From Lebetimonas sp. JH292 (GTDB lineage: Bacteria; Campylobacterota; Campylobacteria; Campylobacterales; Nautiliaceae): DNA of 64,000 nt. Shown here piece after piece: positions 16,698-26,204 of the stretch. A model generated the notes under the pieces. The model saw nothing but the letters and a program-made list of their open reading frames with translations. It was not told the origin of the DNA and did no database searches. A program made the position numbers and the translations under genes. Numbering within the stretch: position 1 is the first letter of the stretch; every line of letters begins with the position of its first letter. Location of the stretch: assembly GCF_000523275.1 (NCBI RefSeq), contig NZ_ATHQ01000001.1, positions 62,001 through 126,000 on the forward strand, given 5' to 3'.

Positions 16698-18223
16698 TCA
16701 ATTGTTGCAGGAGGTTTGCTTGAAATGTCATAAACCACTCTGTTGATACCGTCGACTTCATTGATAATTCTTGTTGAAACCTTTTCTAAAAATTCATGCG
16801 GCAAATGGGAAAAAGTTGCCGTCATACCGTCAGTTGAGCTGACACATCTTATTGCAACCGTATTGTCATATGTCCTGTTATCCCCCATTACCCCAACGCT
16901 TTTTACATTAAGAAGTACCGCAAAGGCCTGCCAAACTTCATTATAAAGCCCCCACGCTTTAAGCTCTTGAATTAAAATGTAATCAGCTTCTCTTAAAATA
17001 TCTAAATCTTTTTCATTAACTTCACCCATAATTCTAATAGCAAGTCCTGGTCCCGGAAATGGGTGACGATAAACCAAGTCTTCTGGAAGACCAAGTTCAA
17101 GTCCGAGTTTTCTGACTTCATCCTTAAAAAGCTCTCTTAAAGGCTCAATCAATTCAAATTTCATCCATTCAGGCAAACCTCCTACATTATGATGTGATTT
17201 TATTGTTTTAGAAGGACCTTTTACCGAAACGGATTCAATTACGTCAGGATACAGAGTCCCCTGCGCTAAAAATTTTGCGTCTTTATGTTTTTTGGCCGCT
17301 TCTTCAAAAACCTCAATAAAAGTATGCCCTATTATTTTTCTTTTTTCTTCAGGATCGGTTACACCTTTGAGCCTTCCTAAAAACTTTTCCCTTGCATCAA
17401 TAGTAATTAAAGGCACGTGCAACACATTTTTAAAAGCATGCTCGACTTCTTCTCTTTCGTTTTTTCTAAGAAGACCTGTGTCTACAAAAATAGGAATTAA
17501 TTTATCTCTAATGGCTTCATGTAAAAGTGCCGCGGTAACCGAACTGTCAACTCCGCCGCTTAATGCACATATTACTTTGTTTTCCCCTACCTGCTCTTTA
17601 ATCTTTTTGATTTGTTCTTTTGCAAAATGAGCCATATCCCATTTACTTGTTACAGAGCAGACTTCTTTTGCAAAATTTCTAAGAATTTTACTTCCTTCAA
17701 CTGAATGGGCTACTTCCGAGTGAAACTGAATTGCATAAATTTCTTTTTCTTCATTTACAATTGCAGCATATGGAGCATTTGAGGTATGGGCTATTCTTTT
17801 AAATCCGTTAGGCAGTTTTTCAACCCTGTCTGAGTGGCTCATCCAAACTATTGTAGGATTGCTTACATCTTTAAAAATTTTATGAGGTTCGTCTATAAAA
17901 AGCTCTGCTTTACCATATTCGTGATGGTCGGCCCTAACTACCTCACCTCCGAAATCAACGGTTATAAGCTGCATACCATAACAAATTCCTAAAATAGGAA
18001 GTCCTAAATCATATATTTCTTTATCTGCCCTGTAAGCGTCTTTATCATAAACACTTGCGGGCCCGCCGCTAAAAATTATACCTTTTGGTTTTTTTTCTTT
18101 TGCTGCTTTTAATCCGTCAAAATAAGGAACTATTTCGCTGTATATTCCATCTTCTCTCAGTCTTCTGGCTATTAACTGGGTATATTGACTTCCAAAATCA
18201 AGTATCAGTATTTCTACTTGCAT
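16688..18223 (-). CDS. guaA: GMP synthase (glutamine-hydrolysing)
   Basis: 511 residues, the usual length. The N-terminal glutamine amidotransferase domain has the nucleophile motif GICYGMQ (about 79-85) and the FHSEV His/Glu; the middle ATP-pyrophosphatase P-loop is ALSGGVDSS (about 222-230); the C-terminal dimerisation domain ends with KPPATIEWE, nearly universal in GuaA. It converts XMP to GMP. ATG 18223 has a AAAAAGGAT site. The 3' end overlaps hemD, so the pair is probably one operon. Confidence 0.97.
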   Translation of the reverse strand: MQVEILILDFGSQYTQLIARRLREDGIYSEIVPYFDGLKAAKEKKPKGIIFSGGPASVYDKDAYRADKEIYDLGLPILGICYGMQLITVDFGGEVVRADHHEYGKAELFIDEPHKIFKDVSNPTIVWMSHSDRVEKLPNGFKRIAHTSNAPYAAIVNEEKEIYAIQFHSEVAHSVEGSKILRNFAKEVCSVTSKWDMAHFAKEQIKKIKEQVGENKVICALSGGVDSSVTAALLHEAIRDKLIPIFVDTGLLRKNEREEVEHAFKNVLHVPLITIDAREKFLGRLKGVTDPEEKRKIIGHTFIEVFEEAAKKHKDAKFLAQGTLYPDVIESVSVKGPSKTIKSHHNVGGLPEWMKFELIEPLRELFKDEVRKLGLELGLPEDLVYRHPFPGPGLAIRIMGEVNEKDLDILREADYILIQELKAWGLYNEVWQAFAVLLNVKSVGVMGDNRTYDNTVAIRCVSSTDGMTATFSHLPHEFLEKVSTRIINEVDGINRVVYDISSKPPATIEWE

Positions 18224-18266
18224 TTATATCCTTTTTAATGAAATTGTAACAAAAAGAAAGGGAAAA

Positions 18267-19574
18267 TTAATACCAGTGTAGAATTTCGAATTGAACATAC
18301 CAGATGGCACAGCTTAGGAGATATCCGATTAATACAGCCCAAGCATATTTTATATGTGTATTAAATGTATAAATCCCTCTCATTCTACCCATAACCCCAA
18401 CACCGGCGGCACTTCCAAAGCTGATTAAGCTTCCACCAATTCCGGCTGTCATAGTAACAAGCATCCACTGGGCTGCATCCATTGGAGGGTCGGCTTTTAA
18501 GATAGCCGCCATTACAGGAACGTTATCTATAATAGAACTTATAAACCCAACACCGATATTTCCCCATGTTGGACCTATTATTTCATAAAGTTTAGTAACA
18601 TAAAAAAGCCATCCAAGAAAATAGAGTGCCCCTACCGCCGAAAGAATACCAAAAAAGAAAAGCAGTGTATCATGTTCTATTTTGGCCATATTAACAAACA
18701 CATCTATTTTTTCTTTATATTTTCTTTTATGATAAAAACTGTAAAGTTCCAATAATGCCAAACCAAACATCATCCCCCACATTGCCGGAAAATGCATTAC
18801 AATATGCCCGAATACCGCAATAGCAATAGTAAGAGCACCTAAAAATATAATAACCTTTCCACCGTTTTTCATTTCAACTTTAGGGGTAGTCAAAGCATCA
18901 AAATGAGGCTTGCCTTTTGGTACAAAAAGACTTAAAAGCCATGCGCTTAAAAGCCATCCTATAAATACAGCCGGAAACAATGCTAAAAAGTCTATTATTT
19001 CGCCTTTCCCGGAAGTCCATGCCATAAGTGTTGTAATATCACCAAAAGGAGACCATGCACCCCCGGCATTTGCAGCCACCACTATATTTATGGCTCCAGG
19101 AACCAAAAAATTGATATTATGTTTATCTATAGTAATCAGTACTGTTGAAAGAATAAGCGCTGTAGTCAAATTATCGGCAAAAGGGCTTATCCAAAATGAA
19201 AGTGTCCCTGTTATCCAAAATATTTTTTTATAAGTATAGCCTCTTGAAATTAAACGGTATTTCAAAGCGTCAAACACACCTCTTTCTATCAGACTTTCTA
19301 TATATGTCATGGCAACCATTAAGAAAAAGAAAATCTCCGCTATTTCTTCAATCAGGTGTTTAAGCTCTTCGTGCAGCGGTGAAGGGTCAAGATGGTTTAA
19401 CCAAAAATATGTGCCTATTAGCAAAAATGAAAAAGTACCTATAAAAAGTGCCGGTTTTGATTTATTTATTTCAAATTTTTCTTCTGTTGCAATAAAATAA
19501 TATCCGACAACAAAAATAGCCAAAACAGCTATTCCGACCCATGTATGAGTGTAATTTACAATTTCTTCATGCAT
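18267..19574 (-). CDS. nhaD: Sodium/proton antiporter NhaD
   Basis: 435 residues with about eleven to twelve hydrophobic segments. Conserved family blocks include SFWISPFADNLTTALIL (about 124-140), GAINIVVAANAGGAWSPFGD (about 157-176), and the C-terminal IIDNVPVMAA and GGSLISFGSAAGVG. It exchanges Na+ or Li+ for protons across the inner membrane, fitting a marine organism. It overlaps nadB by 8 bp at its start, which implies shared transcription, though no functional link is evident. Confidence 0.9.
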   Translation of the reverse strand: MHEEIVNYTHTWVGIAVLAIFVVGYYFIATEEKFEINKSKPALFIGTFSFLLIGTYFWLNHLDPSPLHEELKHLIEEIAEIFFFLMVAMTYIESLIERGVFDALKYRLISRGYTYKKIFWITGTLSFWISPFADNLTTALILSTVLITIDKHNINFLVPGAINIVVAANAGGAWSPFGDITTLMAWTSGKGEIIDFLALFPAVFIGWLLSAWLLSLFVPKGKPHFDALTTPKVEMKNGGKVIIFLGALTIAIAVFGHIVMHFPAMWGMMFGLALLELYSFYHKRKYKEKIDVFVNMAKIEHDTLLFFFGILSAVGALYFLGWLFYVTKLYEIIGPTWGNIGVGFISSIIDNVPVMAAILKADPPMDAAQWMLVTMTAGIGGSLISFGSAAGVGVMGRMRGIYTFNTHIKYAWAVLIGYLLSCAIWYVQFEILHWY

Positions 19575-20994
19575 TTTTATCCTTTCTGTAATGAGCCCCG
19601 AGAGACTCTTTTCTTTTAATAGCCGCTTTTATTATTTCCCTTGCCGTTAGAAATCTCAACTTTGTAAGCCGCCCGAGCTTATCAATATGTTTTTCAACGA
19701 AATCCAACGCCTCACTTAAACCGTTTTTTGTTCTAATTATACCAACATTTTTCCACATTATTTCCCTTAACATATTTTTATATTTTTTATCATTTTCTTT
19801 AAATAATATTTCATCATTTATATCGAATATTCTTTCATCAGTTTTAAATCTGTTTTTTAATATATCCCTTGCGGCTTTTCTGCCGAATACAAAACATTCA
19901 AGCGTAGAATTGCTTGCAAGCCTGTTAGCACCGTGAACTCCCGTATTTGCCACTTCCCCGGCAGCATAAAGGTTTTTAAAATTTTTTATTTTAGCATTCA
20001 CATCAACCACAATTCCACCCATAAAATAATGAAATGCAGGAGATATTGGAATTTTTTCAAAAGGCACCTTTATATCATAATCCCTCAGTTTGTTAAAAAT
20101 TGTAGGAAAACGGTTTTTAAAATATTCCTCCTCAAACATACTTACGTCCAAAAACACTTTATGGCCTTTTTGCTGATGCATAAAAATAGCTCTGCTTACA
20201 ATATCTCTGCTTGCAAGCTCCCCTCTTTCATCATATTCAAACAAAAACCTTTTTCCTTCTTCGTCAACCACCCATGCACCTTCCCCTCGCAAGGCTTCAG
20301 TCAACAATAATTTTTGAGAAAATTTACTTTGAATAAATACAGTGGGATGAAACTGTGTAAATTCCATATCGTTTATTTCCATTCCCTTTTCTATTGCAAT
20401 TCCCTGAATATCCCCCGAAATAGTTCTTGCGTTTGTGTCATATTTATATAAAGCGCCTATTCCCCCGCTTGCAAGTATTATATTATTTGCATAAACATTA
20501 TATTTTTTATTGTTTTTAAGCAGACTCACACCGTAACAGACACCACCTTCTATTAATAAATCAAAAACTACTGCATTATCTAATAAATAACTTTTGTCTT
20601 TTTTTATTAAAAACCTGTGAAGTTCCCTTCCTGTAGCGTCTCCCCCGGCATGATAAACCCTCGGGACTGAATGTGCCGCTTCTCTTGTAACACCTTCGAA
20701 TTTAAATCCGTAATTTTTTAAATCTTCTTTTAATTTAAGAGACGAGCGCGATAAAATTTCAACCATTTCTTTATTGTTGTGAAAACCCCCCGCCCTGATA
20801 GTATCTTCTATATGAGCAGGCACATCCTCTTTATCAAGAGCCATTGTAACTCCGCCTTGTGCATAGAAACTGTTTGCATCCCACACTTCTTTTTTTGTAA
20901 TTATTAAAGTTGACAAATCAGAATTGTCATTTATATATTTTGCTGCCCAAAGTCCGGCGATTCCGCTTCCTATTATAACTACGTCAAATTTCAT
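19567..20994 (-). CDS. nadB: L-aspartate oxidase
   Basis: 475 residues. FAD-binding GSGIAGLWAA at the N-terminus, the active-site region FYAQGGVTMAL (about 44-54), RAGGFHNNKEMV, the substrate-loop HPTVF, and ELASRDIV with HYFMGGI later match NadB of the succinate dehydrogenase flavoprotein family. It oxidises aspartate to iminoaspartate, the first step to NAD; in anaerobes fumarate can accept the electrons. It is somewhat shorter than E. coli NadB, with a reduced C-terminal helical domain. ATG 20994 overlaps the stop of a small lipoprotein gene (ATGA). Confidence 0.93.
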   Translation of the reverse strand: MKFDVVIIGSGIAGLWAAKYINDNSDLSTLIITKKEVWDANSFYAQGGVTMALDKEDVPAHIEDTIRAGGFHNNKEMVEILSRSSLKLKEDLKNYGFKFEGVTREAAHSVPRVYHAGGDATGRELHRFLIKKDKSYLLDNAVVFDLLIEGGVCYGVSLLKNNKKYNVYANNIILASGGIGALYKYDTNARTISGDIQGIAIEKGMEINDMEFTQFHPTVFIQSKFSQKLLLTEALRGEGAWVVDEEGKRFLFEYDERGELASRDIVSRAIFMHQQKGHKVFLDVSMFEEEYFKNRFPTIFNKLRDYDIKVPFEKIPISPAFHYFMGGIVVDVNAKIKNFKNLYAAGEVANTGVHGANRLASNSTLECFVFGRKAARDILKNRFKTDERIFDINDEILFKENDKKYKNMLREIMWKNVGIIRTKNGLSEALDFVEKHIDKLGRLTKLRFLTAREIIKAAIKRKESLGAHYRKDKNA

Positions 20995-21161
20995 TTTATC
21001 TCCATAGTATTGTTTATTTCTATAATTTTAAGTTCACTTGAATTAATTTCTTTGGTTATATTTTGTTCTTTACCTGGCCAAACAGGGTCTGCCTTATAGC
21101 CACATCCTAAAAAAACAGATATAATTATAATATGAAAAAAGCAAAAGATATACTTAAACAT
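20991..21161 (-). CDS. Small predicted lipoprotein upstream of nadB
   Basis: A 56-residue reading frame. ATG 21161 has an AAAGGG site about nine bases upstream, and the TGA stop overlaps the nadB ATG (ATGA), the coupling used by real genes here. The product begins with a hydrophobic signal (residues 4-19) and the lipobox VFLGC, followed by GYKADPVWPG, which resembles small LptM-like or Campylobacterota lipoproteins with a GCGYK(A/P)DP start. The 5' end overlaps the divergent DUF721 gene by about 30 bp. Function is unknown; membrane anchoring of the mature peptide is the only safe prediction. Confidence 0.72.
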   Translation of the reverse strand: MFKYIFCFFHIIIISVFLGCGYKADPVWPGKEQNITKEINSSELKIIEINNTMEIK

Positions 21162-21560
21162 TTATTTAATCCCTTTAATGATAAATTACAAGAAAAACGT
21201 TGTTTAAAAAAAATTATAGCACTAATGCCCCGTAAATACAATAAATATATAACTTCTTATTCTTTAAAAGGAGAGATTTTGTATATAAACGTATCACATC
21301 CAGCACTCAGGCAGGAGATTTTTTATAATAAAAATATAATTTTTTCTATTATAAAAACACTCCACAAGGCAAATCAGTGCAACAGTATAAATCCAAAAAA
21401 AATAGTTACATTTTATAAATACCAAAAACCTTTAGCACCGCCAAAAGAAATAAAATTTTATATTAAAGAAGCTGGAAAATTTGAAATAAAAACAAAAAAA
21501 GAAAATTTAAGAAAAAAATTTGAAGAAATAAAAAATTTAATAAACTCTAAACCCGGTTAA
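21132..21560 (+). CDS. DUF721-type (DciA-like) protein
   Basis: 142 residues, basic. The central part (MPRKYNKYI...ILYINVSHPALRQEIFYNK, about 32-75) matches the short DUF721 domain, whose DciA members load the replicative helicase in bacteria without DnaC; Campylobacterota carry such proteins. No ribosome site precedes ATG 21132; instead TATAATTATAAT abuts it, so the message may be almost leaderless or the start may differ. The 5' end overlaps the divergent lipoprotein gene, and the 3' end overlaps the ACT protein gene by 24 bp. Identification as DciA is tentative. Confidence 0.65.
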   Translation: MKKAKDILKHLFNPFNDKLQEKRCLKKIIALMPRKYNKYITSYSLKGEILYINVSHPALRQEIFYNKNIIFSIIKTLHKANQCNSINPKKIVTFYKYQKPLAPPKEIKFYIKEAGKFEIKTKKENLRKKFEEIKNLINSKPG

Positions 21561-21926
21561 AGCTTTTTTTGCTTTGTTTATATCTGAAACTTTAAATGCA
21601 AAAGAACCTTTTCTATCCGAATTAACTGTATAACAATAATTTATATCAATACCGTTTTCATTTAATGTTGAAACAATTTTGTTTAGAACCCCTATTTCAT
21701 CATCAACTTCAACTATTAACACATCGCTAAGAGTTAGAGAAAAACCGCTTTTTTCTATTGCTTCGGTAGCTTTTACAACATCTTTTGTCAAAATTCTGAG
21801 TATTCCAAAATCACTTGCTTCAACCAGTGTAATAGCCTTAATACTGACATTCTCTTTTGCCAAAGCCTCGGTAATTTCTTTAAGCCTTCCTGTTTTCCTT
21901 TCCAAAAACACTGAAATCTGTTTCAT
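21537..21926 (-). CDS. Tandem ACT-domain protein
   Basis: 129 residues made of two ACT domains: QISVFLERKTGRLKEITEAL (about 3-22) and LIVEVDDEIGVLNKIVSTL (about 70-90). ACT domains bind amino acids. Such stand-alone proteins commonly travel with phenylacetate-CoA ligase and indolepyruvate ferredoxin oxidoreductase, as here, so it may sense an aromatic amino acid. It begins 1 bp after the end of paaK (21928) in the same direction, making it the last gene of the iorA-iorB-thioesterase-paaK-ACT operon. Confidence 0.85.
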   Translation of the reverse strand: MKQISVFLERKTGRLKEITEALAKENVSIKAITLVEASDFGILRILTKDVVKATEAIEKSGFSLTLSDVLIVEVDDEIGVLNKIVSTLNENGIDINYCYTVNSDRKGSFAFKVSDINKAKKALTGFRVY

Positions 21927-21927
21927 T

Positions 21928-23223
21928 TTATTTCCTTTTATCTACTATTCTTTTTGCTTTACCCATACTTCTTTCTATACTTTTTGGCTCAACCAGATGA
22001 ACAATGGCATTAATGTATAAATTATTCAAAAGTGCCTGTTGCAGTTCTTTTTTGATTTTTTCAAGTTTTGCAACATCATCAAACATAATACGCTCATCAA
22101 CTTCAACCATTAATTCCAATTTATCCAAATAACCTTTTTTATCCACAACTATCTGATAATTTAAACTGACCCCCTCTGTATTCGCAATAACATGTTCCAC
22201 CTGGGAAGGAAATACATTTACGCCGTTTACTATCAGCATATCGTCTGCCCTTCCCCTTACACTCTCCATCCTTACAAACGTTCTGCCGCATGCGCAAGGA
22301 GTTCTATCAAGTCTTGTAATATCACCCGTTCTGTATCTTATTATCGGAAGCGCATGTTTGGTAAGAGTGGTTAAAACAAGTTCCCCTTCTTCGCCCTCAG
22401 ATAAGACTTCACCTGTTTTTGGGTCTATTATTTCAGGATAAAAATGGTCTTCATTTATATGAAGCCCCTCTCCCATGTTGCAGCTGCAGCTGACCCCGGG
22501 CCCGATTATTTCACTGAGACCGTAAACCTCGTAATAATCTATCTGCCACGCTTTTGCAACTTCTTCCCTAAGCCCTTTACTTGTCGGCTCGGCTCCGAAA
22601 AAACCGGCTCTAAGCTTATAATTTTTCCTAAATTCAGGGCCTTCTTTTTTTGCCTCTTCTGCCAAATGCAAGGCAAAACTAGGAGTGGCACACAAAATTG
22701 TAGCCCCAAAATCACGCATTAGCATTAACTGTCTTTGGGTAAATCCACCGCTTGCAGGCACTATTGCAGCCCCGATTTTTTGAGCCGCTTCGTGAAATCC
22801 GAGTCCGCCTGTAAAAAGTCCGTATCCGTATGCGTTATGAACTATATCTTTACTTGTGACATTCGCCATATAATAGCATCTTATCATCACTTCATTCCAT
22901 ACATCCATATCATGTGCGGTATAACCCACAACAGTAGGTTTTCCGGTAGTTCCTGAAGATGAATGAATTCTCACAACCTCACTCATAGGCACAGTAAAAA
23001 GTCCGAACGGATAATTGTCCCTTAAATCCTGTTTTTTAGTAAACGGAAGTTTTTGTATATCCTCAAGTGATTTTATATCATCAGGAGTTATATTTAATTC
23101 ATCAAATTTTTTCTTATAAAAAGGGCTTAGATAATAAACCCTGCTTACCACCTCTTTTAATCTTTTAAGCTGCACTTTTTCAATTTCTTCCCTGCCTGCA
23201 CTTTCTATTTTATTATAAATCAT
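21928..23223 (-). CDS. paaK: Phenylacetate-CoA ligase (AMP-forming)
   Basis: 431 residues of the adenylate-forming family. The P-loop RIHSSSGTTGKPTVVGYT (about 85-102), YGLSEIIGPG (about 237) and the C-terminal RADDMLIVNGVNVFPSQVE are diagnostic of PaaK. It activates aryl acids such as phenylacetate with ATP and CoA. With iorAB it could interconvert aryl-CoA and aryl-pyruvates, either degrading aromatic amino acids or making them from aryl acids; direction cannot be told. It overlaps the thioesterase gene by 4 bp. Confidence 0.92.
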   Translation of the reverse strand: MIYNKIESAGREEIEKVQLKRLKEVVSRVYYLSPFYKKKFDELNITPDDIKSLEDIQKLPFTKKQDLRDNYPFGLFTVPMSEVVRIHSSSGTTGKPTVVGYTAHDMDVWNEVMIRCYYMANVTSKDIVHNAYGYGLFTGGLGFHEAAQKIGAAIVPASGGFTQRQLMLMRDFGATILCATPSFALHLAEEAKKEGPEFRKNYKLRAGFFGAEPTSKGLREEVAKAWQIDYYEVYGLSEIIGPGVSCSCNMGEGLHINEDHFYPEIIDPKTGEVLSEGEEGELVLTTLTKHALPIIRYRTGDITRLDRTPCACGRTFVRMESVRGRADDMLIVNGVNVFPSQVEHVIANTEGVSLNYQIVVDKKGYLDKLELMVEVDERIMFDDVAKLEKIKKELQQALLNNLYINAIVHLVEPKSIERSMGKAKRIVDKRK

Positions 23224-23627
23224 TTTATCTCCTTTAAATCTTTTTTTGTTTTATAAACAGTTCCTTTAAAAAAAGCAATAATTTTATCTTTATGAGTTAT
23301 TTTAACTTCATATGTGCCTAAACGGTTACTTTCTCCTATAAGTTTTGCCTCTGCAATTAATTCATCACCCTCTTTTGCAGCATTTATAAAAGATATGCTC
23401 GTATCGATTGCCAAGGCAATTTTCCCAAAAGAGTTGCTTGCAACGGCAAACGCAAAATCAGCCAGTGTAAAAATAGCTCCACCATGACAAACCCCGGCAA
23501 GATTTAAATGAAATTTTGTAACCTTCATTTTTGCTTTTGCATATCCGTATTTAACCTCAAGAAGTTTAATACCTATATTTTTTCCAAATTCAGCATTTTC
23601 ACTGAAAAAAAGTTTAATATCTTTCAT
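23220..23627 (-). CDS. Hotdog-fold PaaI-type thioesterase
   Basis: About 135 residues from ATG 23627 (the frame is open further upstream but lies inside iorB). KFHLNLAGVCHGGAIFTLADFAFAVASNS is the PaaI signature, with the HGG turn and the catalytic Asp following. Hotdog thioesterases of this type hydrolyse aryl-CoA esters and are thought to release CoA from dead-end products. Its place between iorB and paaK supports action on aryl-CoA. It overlaps iorB by 14 bp and paaK by 4 bp. Confidence 0.87.
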   Translation of the reverse strand: MKDIKLFFSENAEFGKNIGIKLLEVKYGYAKAKMKVTKFHLNLAGVCHGGAIFTLADFAFAVASNSFGKIALAIDTSISFINAAKEGDELIAEAKLIGESNRLGTYEVKITHKDKIIAFFKGTVYKTKKDLKEIK

Positions 23628-24138
23628 AATTAAGTGCTTTATCCAAAATTTCAAAATTAGCCTCAGCAAATTTTGGATTAATCTCTTTTATAGCTTCTTT
23701 TACCTCATCTACGCTGAAAGGAAAATTTTTAACATTTTTTAATGCAACTCCCAGCATAAACACATTAAGCCCTTTAACATCAAACAGACCCTCTTCTGCC
23801 AGTCTGTTTGCATCTACAATATACTCATTTGCATCAATTTCAGGAAAATTATCTGCATTTACAACCAAATCCCCGCCTTTTTTTAAATATGGAAGATTTA
23901 TAAGTGCTTCATCCCGATCAAGCCCAATTAATAAATCAGCCTGTCCGTAATCAATCAATGGATTATAAAATTCGCCTATTTTAATATGAGAACTCACACT
24001 TCCGCCTCTCTGACTCATCCCGTGATTTTCCGTTCCTAAAAATTTATACCCTTTTTTAGCGGCACAAATGCTGAGTACCTTTACTAAAAATACAACGCCC
24101 TGCCCGCCAAATCCTGCTAAAAGTATCTGATATTTCAT
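23614..24138 (-). CDS. iorB: Indolepyruvate ferredoxin oxidoreductase, beta subunit
   Basis: 174 residues. LLAGFGGQGVVFLVKVLS at the N-terminus and GTENHGMSQRGGSVSSHIKIG (about 36-56) are the typical gamma/beta-domain motifs of 2-oxoacid:ferredoxin oxidoreductases, matching IorB. It pairs with IorA to oxidise aryl-pyruvates to aryl-acetyl-CoA with ferredoxin reduction, or the reverse. Its ATG overlaps the iorA stop by 4 bp. Confidence 0.92.
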   Translation of the reverse strand: MKYQILLAGFGGQGVVFLVKVLSICAAKKGYKFLGTENHGMSQRGGSVSSHIKIGEFYNPLIDYGQADLLIGLDRDEALINLPYLKKGGDLVVNADNFPEIDANEYIVDANRLAEEGLFDVKGLNVFMLGVALKNVKNFPFSVDEVKEAIKEINPKFAEANFEILDKALNYERY

Positions 24139-25936
24139 TTATCTCTCCTTATGAATGCGTCCGTAGGACAGACCCCGCTGATACACACACCGCATCCGAC
24201 ACATAAAAGCGGGTCAATTTCTATTTTTCCCCTTTCATTATATGCCATTGGAGGACATACAAACTGGGTGGTGCATACATCACACGCAACACATTTTTCT
24301 TCGTCCACTGTAGCAAAAATACCTTTTAAGTTTTCTTTTGCTTTTTCTTTATCCAACACACAGAATTGTCTGCTAATTACAACCAAAGGGACTTCAACAT
24401 TTTCAAATTTTTTCTTTACATCTTTAAAAAAGTTTATGGTTTTATTAATATCAGGCTCGTAAAAATACTCCATTACCTCAGCACCACATCCCTCAGCAAC
24501 TTTTTTTAAATCTACTTTCCCGGGGACAGCCCTCTCAGGCGTAGCTTGTCTTCCCGTCATTGCAACGGTTGAATTATCCAAAATCACAAGTATAAATTTA
24601 GCTTTTTGATAAACTGCATTAATTAATGGCGCTACACCTGAGTGAAAAAACGTTGAATCACCTATTGTGGCAATTACCGTTTTTTCTTTATCGGCAATAC
24701 TGAAGCCGTGCGCCATTGACACACTGGCCCCCATACATAAAACTGTGTCGATTGCTTTTTGATTGATTCCAAGTGTATAACACCCTATGTCTGAAGGATA
24801 TATCGATTTTTTAGGCCGAAACACTTTTTTTATTGCAAAAAAGATATCTCTGTGAGGACATCCGGGACACAAATTCGGTTTTCTATGCTTCACTTCAAAA
24901 TTCTGGGTAAATATAGGTTTATAAATATTTTCCCCATTATATAAACCTATATTTTTTAAAGCCTTTAAAACCCTCTCTTTTGTCATCTCGTCAATTGAAT
25001 GCACATCATTTGTCATTTTTCCGTAAACATTATGGCTTCTAATTTCTTCTTCAATTACCGGATAGGTCTCTTCAATTACCAATACTTTTTCATATTTTTT
25101 AATTAAATCTTTAAGCTGATTTAACGGCAGAGGATAAGGCATATCAATTTTTAATATATCGATATCTAAATTTAATTCATCAATTACCTCTTTTACATAT
25201 CCAAAAGCCGCTCCGCTAGAGATGATTAAATTTTTTGTACCTTTGAGCTTATTGATTTTTGGTTTTATAAATACCTCATAATTATATTTTTTAATTTTTT
25301 CTAATTTTTCTTCCCTCTCATATGCCTGAGCCAGTCTTCCAGCCCTTGGAACAGCAGCCCATCTTGGAATATTCCTTTCAAAATTTCCTTCTTTTGCTTC
25401 AAATTTATGCTCTTTAAGTTCTACAATTTCTCTTGAATGCGAAACTCTCATTACACTTCTTAGCATTACAGGAATTTCAAACTTTTTAGAAATTCGCTTG
25501 CCTTTATTGTAAATTCATAAGCCTCAGCAGGAGTTGCTGGGTCTAAAACAGGAATTCTTGCGAATCTTGCAAACTCACGGCTGTCCTGTTCTGTCTGGGA
25601 TGAATGAAAACCCGGATCATCAGCTACAATTAAAACAAATCCTCCCTTGTTTCCAATAAAACTTGCGCTCATTAAGGCATCACTTGCCACATTAAGCCCT
25701 ACCTGTTTCATTGTGACAGCACTGTTCAGTCCTGCTATTGCACCGGAAAAAGCCACTTCAAATCCCACTTTTTCATTAGTCGCCCACTTTGCATAAACAG
25801 GCAGATTTTTAGAAATTTTTTCAAAAGTCGTTAATATTTCACTCGAGGGGGTACCTGGATATCCGCTTAGAATTTGAGTATTGCTGTGCATTAGTCCATA
25901 TGCAATTGCCTCATTACCCATTAATGTCTGTTTCAT
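24135..25936 (-). pseudogene. iorA: Indolepyruvate ferredoxin oxidoreductase alpha subunit, single-base frameshift
   Basis: The N-terminal frame starts at ATG 25936 (AAAGGG upstream), carries GNEAIAYGL and SGYPGTPSSE, and stops at 25466 after ASEFLKSLKFL. The rest, from LRSVMRVSHSRE through the thiamine-binding region (GDSTFFHSG) to two C-terminal [4Fe-4S] motifs (CVACDVC...CP and CVGCGVC...CP), is in the next frame. One extra A in the five-A run near 25483-25487 would read EFLKKFEIPVMLRSVM and give one 600-residue IorA; the 1802-bp span is one base short of 601 codons. Everything else is intact, so this is either a recent mutation or a base missed in sequencing. Confidence 0.9.
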
Positions 25937-26030
25937 TTTTTCCCTTTTATTTATCAATTTTTATAATAATATCAAAAAAGTTTAAATATTAATTAATTTT
26001 ATATTAAAATTCTAAAAAAAAGGAAAAAAA

Positions 26031-26204
26031 ATGAGCCATTTTGATATAGGCGTCTGTTCAGCTTTTTGGCTGACAATACTAAGCGCCCTGCTTTGTGTGA
26101 TTTACGGTTTGATTAATTGGAACAAAGGTGATGAGGAAAGCAATGAAATTCTTTTAAAAAAATGGGCCGATGAAGAAAAAGAGCTTAACGAGGAGTTACT
26201 ATGA
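26031..26204 (+). CDS. Small membrane protein of the symporter (symporter small accessory protein)
   Basis: 57 residues: a short N-terminus, one transmembrane helix (about 10-30, FWLTILSALLCVIYGLINW) and an acidic C-terminal tail. AAAAAAGG lies before ATG 26031, and the TGA overlaps the ATG of the symporter (ATGA). Small proteins of this shape directly precede sodium:solute symporters of the acetate/ActP class in many bacteria and are thought to be accessory subunits. The upstream gene iorA is divergent, so this is the first gene of its own transcript. Confidence 0.8.
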   Translation: MSHFDIGVCSAFWLTILSALLCVIYGLINWNKGDEESNEILLKKWADEEKELNEELL

